Part shown: one piece after another, positions 60,943 to 64,000 of the stretch
Layout: each line of letters starts with the position of its first letter
Position numbering within the stretch: position 1 is the stretch's first letter
NCBI RefSeq assembly: GCF_017471675.1
Contig: NZ_JAFUSK010000039.1
Span: forward strand, 1 to 64,000
Length of the DNA: 64,000 nucleotides
Direction: 5' to 3'
Source of the DNA: Pseudobutyrivibrio sp.
GTDB lineage: Bacteria > Bacillota > Clostridia > Lachnospirales > Lachnospiraceae
Program-made: the position numbers and the translations under genes
Notes under the pieces: model-generated
The model's input: only the letters and a program-made list of their open reading frames with translations
The model's database searches: none
What the model was told of the DNA's origin: nothing

Positions 60943-62268
60943 ATGGGTAGTGATTCAAATCAGGCTCAGGCTAGAATCAATGCTTTATTGGACGAAAACA
61001 GCTTCGTTGAGTTGCAGTCATTAGTCACAAGCAGAAACACAGATTTTAACCTGAATGCAAAAAAAGAACCATCAGATGGTGTAATTATTGGACATGGTCT
61101 TGTAGACGGAACCTTAGTTTTCGTATTCAGCCAGAATGCCGATGTTTTAGGCGGTACAATTGGTGAAATGCATGCTAAGAAGATTCTTTCTCTTTATGAC
61201 ATGGCTCTTAAGGTAGGAGCTCCAGTAATTGGCTTTATTGATTGTGGCGGTGTTCGTCTACAGGAGTCTTTTGATGCTCTTGAGGCACTTGGTTCAGTAA
61301 TCGAGAGAGCAGCTGATGTTAAGGGGGTTATTCCTCAGCTTATGTGTGTAGCTGGCAACTGCGGTGGTGGACTTTCAGTTCTTCCTTCACTTGCAGATTT
61401 CACATTTATGGTTGAAGGCGCTTCACTTTACATCAATTCACCAGATACTATTACTGGCAATGATTGTGATACTTCATCTGCTAAGTTCCAGTTTGAAGAA
61501 GCTGGTACAGTAGATTGCGTAGGTTCCCTTTCAGAGGTTGTTGCTTCAATTAGACAGGTTATCTCTATGATTCCTAACGATATCGTAGAGGCATCTGATG
61601 ATCTTAACAGAGCAGCAGAGGGACTTAATAGCAAGCTTACAGATGCAGCTTTAGTTGCAACAGAGCTTGCAGATAACAGACAGTTTATCGAGCTTAAGGC
61701 TGGTTTTGCTAAGGAAATGGTTACAGGTCTTATGAAACTTGACGGTGTAACAATCGGTGTGGTTGGTAACCGTGAGGTAGACGGTGAGGCTTACCTTTCA
61801 GCTGCAGGCTGTGAGAAGGCAGCTGATTTCGTTGATCTTTGCGATATGTACGAAATCCCAGTTCTTTCTATTACAAATGTTGCAGCATTTAAGTCTTGCA
61901 AGTGCCAGGAAAGACGTCTTCCAAGAGCTCTTTCACAGATGACACAGAGATTTGTAGATGCTAGCGTACCAAAGCTTAACCTTATTACAAAGCAGGCTTA
62001 TGGTACTCCTTATGTTCTTATGAACTCTAAGGCACTTGGAGCTGATTTAGTATACGCTTTTGATTCAACATCAGTTGGAGCTATGGAAGCTTCTAAGGCA
62101 GCTAAGATTCTTGCAGATAATGGCACTGATGCAGCTGCTATCGAAAAGGATTACGCTTCTTTACAGGATAGCGCACTTACAGCAGCAGCTCATGGACATA
62201 TTGATAGAATTGTTTCTATGGCAGATGCTAGAAAATACATTATTGCAGGATTTGAAATGTTCTTTTAG
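60943..62268 (+). CDS. Carboxyltransferase subunit of a biotin-dependent Na+ decarboxylase
   Basis: A 441-residue protein of the acyl-CoA carboxyltransferase (crotonase-fold) family, which moves the carboxyl group from an acyl-CoA to biotin on the carrier protein encoded two genes later. Two half-domains are visible: the first with GTIGEMHAKKILSLYDMA near 73 and DCGGVRLQESFDAL near 102, the second from about 235 with VNREVDGEA-like GNREVDGEAYLSAAG near 272. It is shorter than typical methylmalonyl- or glutaconyl-CoA decarboxylase α-subunits (about 510-590). The substrate (methylmalonyl-CoA, glutaconyl-CoA or another) cannot be fixed from sequence. Confidence 0.85.
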   Translation: MGSDSNQAQARINALLDENSFVELQSLVTSRNTDFNLNAKKEPSDGVIIGHGLVDGTLVFVFSQNADVLGGTIGEMHAKKILSLYDMALKVGAPVIGFIDCGGVRLQESFDALEALGSVIERAADVKGVIPQLMCVAGNCGGGLSVLPSLADFTFMVEGASLYINSPDTITGNDCDTSSAKFQFEEAGTVDCVGSLSEVVASIRQVISMIPNDIVEASDDLNRAAEGLNSKLTDAALVATELADNRQFIELKAGFAKEMVTGLMKLDGVTIGVVGNREVDGEAYLSAAGCEKAADFVDLCDMYEIPVLSITNVAAFKSCKCQERRLPRALSQMTQRFVDASVPKLNLITKQAYGTPYVLMNSKALGADLVYAFDSTSVGAMEASKAAKILADNGTDAAAIEKDYASLQDSALTAAAHGHIDRIVSMADARKYIIAGFEMFF

Positions 62269-62287
62269 AGCAGGAAGGTGAAACATT

Positions 62288-63070
62288 ATGAGAAAAAATT
62301 TATTAATGGTTTTATGCACCTTGGCTTTAATGCTTGGCCTTACTGCTTGTGGAAGCAAAGCTGATGAAACAATCGGTGGTCTTCCAGTTTCAAACTACGA
62401 AACAATGCTTAAGAATACAATGTCTCAGTTAGAGCAGATTGATGACCTTACAGCAGATAGCTATATTACACAGGCTGAAAGCTCAGATGATCAGGTTTCA
62501 GCTGGCTTGTTCGCTGATTGGAAAGAATGCTATAGCTTAAAGGGTGATTTCGTAGATTACTATGATAACAATGCAGTAGTTGGTGGCGTCAATATTGGAA
62601 GCTTCAACATTGGCGGAATCAAGGCATTTGATGTAGCAAAGTCAGGTAAAACAATTACAGCAACACTTATCGGACATTATTCTAAGAGAGATTTAAAGCT
62701 CACAGTTGTATTTAATGCAAATGATATGAAGAGCGGTGCTACTGCTATCAATATCGAGCCTGTATATTCTCTTGGAGAAACAATGGCTAAGGCAGGACTT
62801 AATACAGTAATGGGTATCCTTATTGTATTTGCAATGCTTGTTGTAATGTCTGGTATTATTAAGAGCTTCGAGCTTATTTCTAAGGTTCAGAACAGCGCAA
62901 AGGCTAAGGAAGAGGCAGTAGCCCAGGCACCTGTAGCAGCTGTATCTGCACCAGTTAAAAATGAAACAGATGATTTGCAGTTAGTAGCAGTTATCGCTGC
63001 CGCAATTGCTGCAAGCACAGGCGCTTCTACAGATTCGTTTGTAGTTCGTTCAATTAAGAAAAGACGTTAG
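62288..63070 (+). CDS. OadG-family subunit with lipoprotein N-terminal domain
   Basis: A 260-residue protein combining a lipobox signal (LTAC, Cys near residue 21), an extracytoplasmic domain of about 140 residues, and one membrane helix (about 172-193). An Ala-rich linker leads to the C-terminal motif LVAVIAAAIAAS...FVVRSIKKR, which is typical of γ-subunits of sodium-pumping decarboxylases. Classical OadG is only about 80-120 residues and lacks the outer domain. It presumably holds the carboxyltransferase to the membrane pump. The gene lies between the carboxyltransferase and biotin carrier genes. Confidence 0.85.
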   Translation: MRKNLLMVLCTLALMLGLTACGSKADETIGGLPVSNYETMLKNTMSQLEQIDDLTADSYITQAESSDDQVSAGLFADWKECYSLKGDFVDYYDNNAVVGGVNIGSFNIGGIKAFDVAKSGKTITATLIGHYSKRDLKLTVVFNANDMKSGATAINIEPVYSLGETMAKAGLNTVMGILIVFAMLVVMSGIIKSFELISKVQNSAKAKEEAVAQAPVAAVSAPVKNETDDLQLVAVIAAAIAASTGASTDSFVVRSIKKRR

Positions 63071-63087
63071 AGTTTAGGAGGAATACC

Positions 63088-63447
63088 ATGAAAAATTATA
63101 CAATTACTGTTAATGGAACAGTTTATGATGTAACTGTAGAAGATAAGGGAGGCTCAGGAGTTTCTCCTGTAACACCTGCCGCTGCACCTAAGGCAGCTGC
63201 TCCTGCAGCACCTGCAAGCACAGGTTCAGCTGGTGCTGTTAAGATTGAAGCTGGTGCTGCTGGTAAGGTAGTTAAGATTGCAGCTAGTGCTGGTACAGCT
63301 GTAAAGAAGGGTGACCCAGTTGTTGTTCTTGAGGTTATGAAGATGGAAACACCTGTTGTTGCACCACAGGATGGTACTGTTGCATCTATCAACTGCAACG
63401 AAGGTCAGCAGGTTGATGCTGGCGCATTACTTGCAACTATGAACTAA
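63088..63447 (+). CDS. Biotin carboxyl carrier protein of the decarboxylase
   Basis: A 119-residue carrier. The biotin-accepting Lys lies in VLEVMKMETPVVAP near residue 88, with the paired half PQDGTVASINCNEGQQVDAG following; the N-terminal YTITVNGTVYDVTVEDKG is the usual start. An Ala/Pro-rich hinge (about 28-48) lets the domain swing between the carboxyltransferase and the membrane pump. AGGAGG precedes the ATG, as for the next gene. Confidence 0.95.
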   Translation: MKNYTITVNGTVYDVTVEDKGGSGVSPVTPAAAPKAAAPAAPASTGSAGAVKIEAGAAGKVVKIAASAGTAVKKGDPVVVLEVMKMETPVVAPQDGTVASINCNEGQQVDAGALLATMN

Positions 63448-63461
63448 TAGGAGGATTACAC

Positions 63462-64000
63462 ATGAGTTACGTTGGAGAGACATTGTTAAACCTCGCACAT
63501 CAGACTGCATTTTTCAATCTGACTTGGGGTAACTATGTCATGATAGCGGTTGCCTGTGTTTTCCTTTATCTAGCAATCAAGAAGGGATATGAGCCTTTAC
63601 TTTTACTTCCAATCGCATTTGGTATGTTACTTGTAAATATCTATCCTGATATTATTGCTTCACCAGAGGAAACATCTAATGGTGTAGGCGGCTTGCTTTA
63701 TTATTTCTATACTCTTGATGAGTATTCAATTCTTCCATCACTTATTTTCATGGGTGTTGGAGCTATGACTGATTTCGGTCCACTTATTGCCAACCCAATC
63801 AGCTTCTGGCTTGGTGCGGCTGCACAGATTGGTATTTTCACAGCTTACCTTCTTGCAATCCTTTTGGGATTCTCAGATCAGGCAGCAGCTGCTGTATCAA
63901 TCATCGGTGGTGCAGATGGACCTACATCTATCTTCTTAGCTGGTAAATTAGGACAGTCAGCACTTATGGGACCTATTGCTGTTGCGGCATACTCATATAT
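63462..64000 (+). CDS. Na+-translocating decarboxylase β-subunit (OadB family), truncated by window end
   Basis: ATG 63462 follows GGAGG and stays open to the last base, giving 179 residues of an expected ~370. It has hydrophobic helices throughout, FFNLTWGNYVMIAVACVF near residue 18, and IGGADGPTSIFLAGKLG near 147, which carries the conserved Asp that takes part in Na+ and proton coupling in OadB. This subunit decarboxylates carboxybiotin and exports Na+, so the operon turns a decarboxylation into a sodium gradient. Confidence 0.93.
   Translation, partial: MSYVGETLLNLAHQTAFFNLTWGNYVMIAVACVFLYLAIKKGYEPLLLLPIAFGMLLVNIYPDIIASPEETSNGVGGLLYYFYTLDEYSILPSLIFMGVGAMTDFGPLIANPISFWLGAAAQIGIFTAYLLAILLGFSDQAAAAVSIIGGADGPTSIFLAGKLGQSALMGPIAVAAYSY

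Overview
The window is a low-GC, gene-dense piece of a Gram-positive bacterial chromosome, best matched by a motile, anaerobic member of the Lachnospiraceae (Butyrivibrio/Pseudobutyrivibrio-like; this placement is inference). Reasons: AGGAGG-type ribosome binding sites almost everywhere, Gram-positive wall enzymes (GH25 lysozyme, D,D-carboxypeptidase, NlpC/P60 endopeptidase), chemotaxis genes (methyl-accepting protein, CheV, a FliD-like protein), a biotin-dependent Na+ decarboxylase operon, the rimP-nusA-ylxR-ylxQ-infB-rbfA order of Firmicutes, and several large families of unknown function that I associate with Lachnospiraceae. No tRNA, rRNA, insertion sequence, prophage or CRISPR array was seen. 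The only classical RNA gene is tmRNA.

Layout. 1-1.6 kb: smpB, maf and ssrA (tag AEDNLAYAA), with a second copy of the tmRNA 5' end 93 bp upstream of the real one. 1.6-11 kb: chemoreceptor, carboxypeptidase, three uncharacterised surface or membrane proteins, HAD phosphatase, GNAT acetyltransferase, lysozyme, then a 282-bp palindrome. 11.3-19.4 kb: a CobD/HisC-like aminotransferase facing a four-gene uncharacterised locus (giant DUF5717-like protein, actin/Hsp70-fold ATPase-like protein, TPR protein, coiled-coil membrane protein). 19.4-28.6 kb: membrane phosphodiesterase-like protein, MFS transporter, OmpR-type two-component system, lipoprotein, CheV and a very acidic membrane protein. 28.6-33.3 kb: hisH-hisF, a FliD-like protein, then the two halves of the last purine steps as separate genes. 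33.3-41.5 kb: the rimP-to-ribF translation operon behind a leader terminator. 41.5-49.7 kb: NlpC/P60 protein, SEC-C protein, ZIP transporter, aroA-tyrA (minus strand), EF-G paralogue. 49.9-55.2 kb: large secreted protein with an in-frame stop at codon 4, a lipoprotein, and a glutamate-type symporter fused to a kinase-like domain. 55.3-60.8 kb: leuS, icd, scpAB. 60.9-64 kb: Na+-translocating decarboxylase operon, cut by the window end.

The most distinctive non-coding content is a set of structured repeats, most lying just 5' of start codons. (a) A two-copy ~140-nt element before icd and scpA keeps 18-nt and 11-nt loop sequences while all its stems covary. (b) A three-copy ~85-nt element around the purine genes has invariant UA/GUAA internal loops and covarying stems. 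(c) A two-copy double-hairpin REP-like element lies inside the hisHF and rbfA-nrnA operons. (d) A single 282-bp palindrome has twin AGGAC loops at its tip. Covariation between copies argues that these fold as RNA (or cruciform DNA). They are the best candidates for undescribed elements here, with the DUF5717-like locus as the best candidate protein system. A second recurring design is a promoter buried inside a terminator hairpin (leuS, scpA), which lets a gene's own transcript escape while read-through from upstream is stopped.
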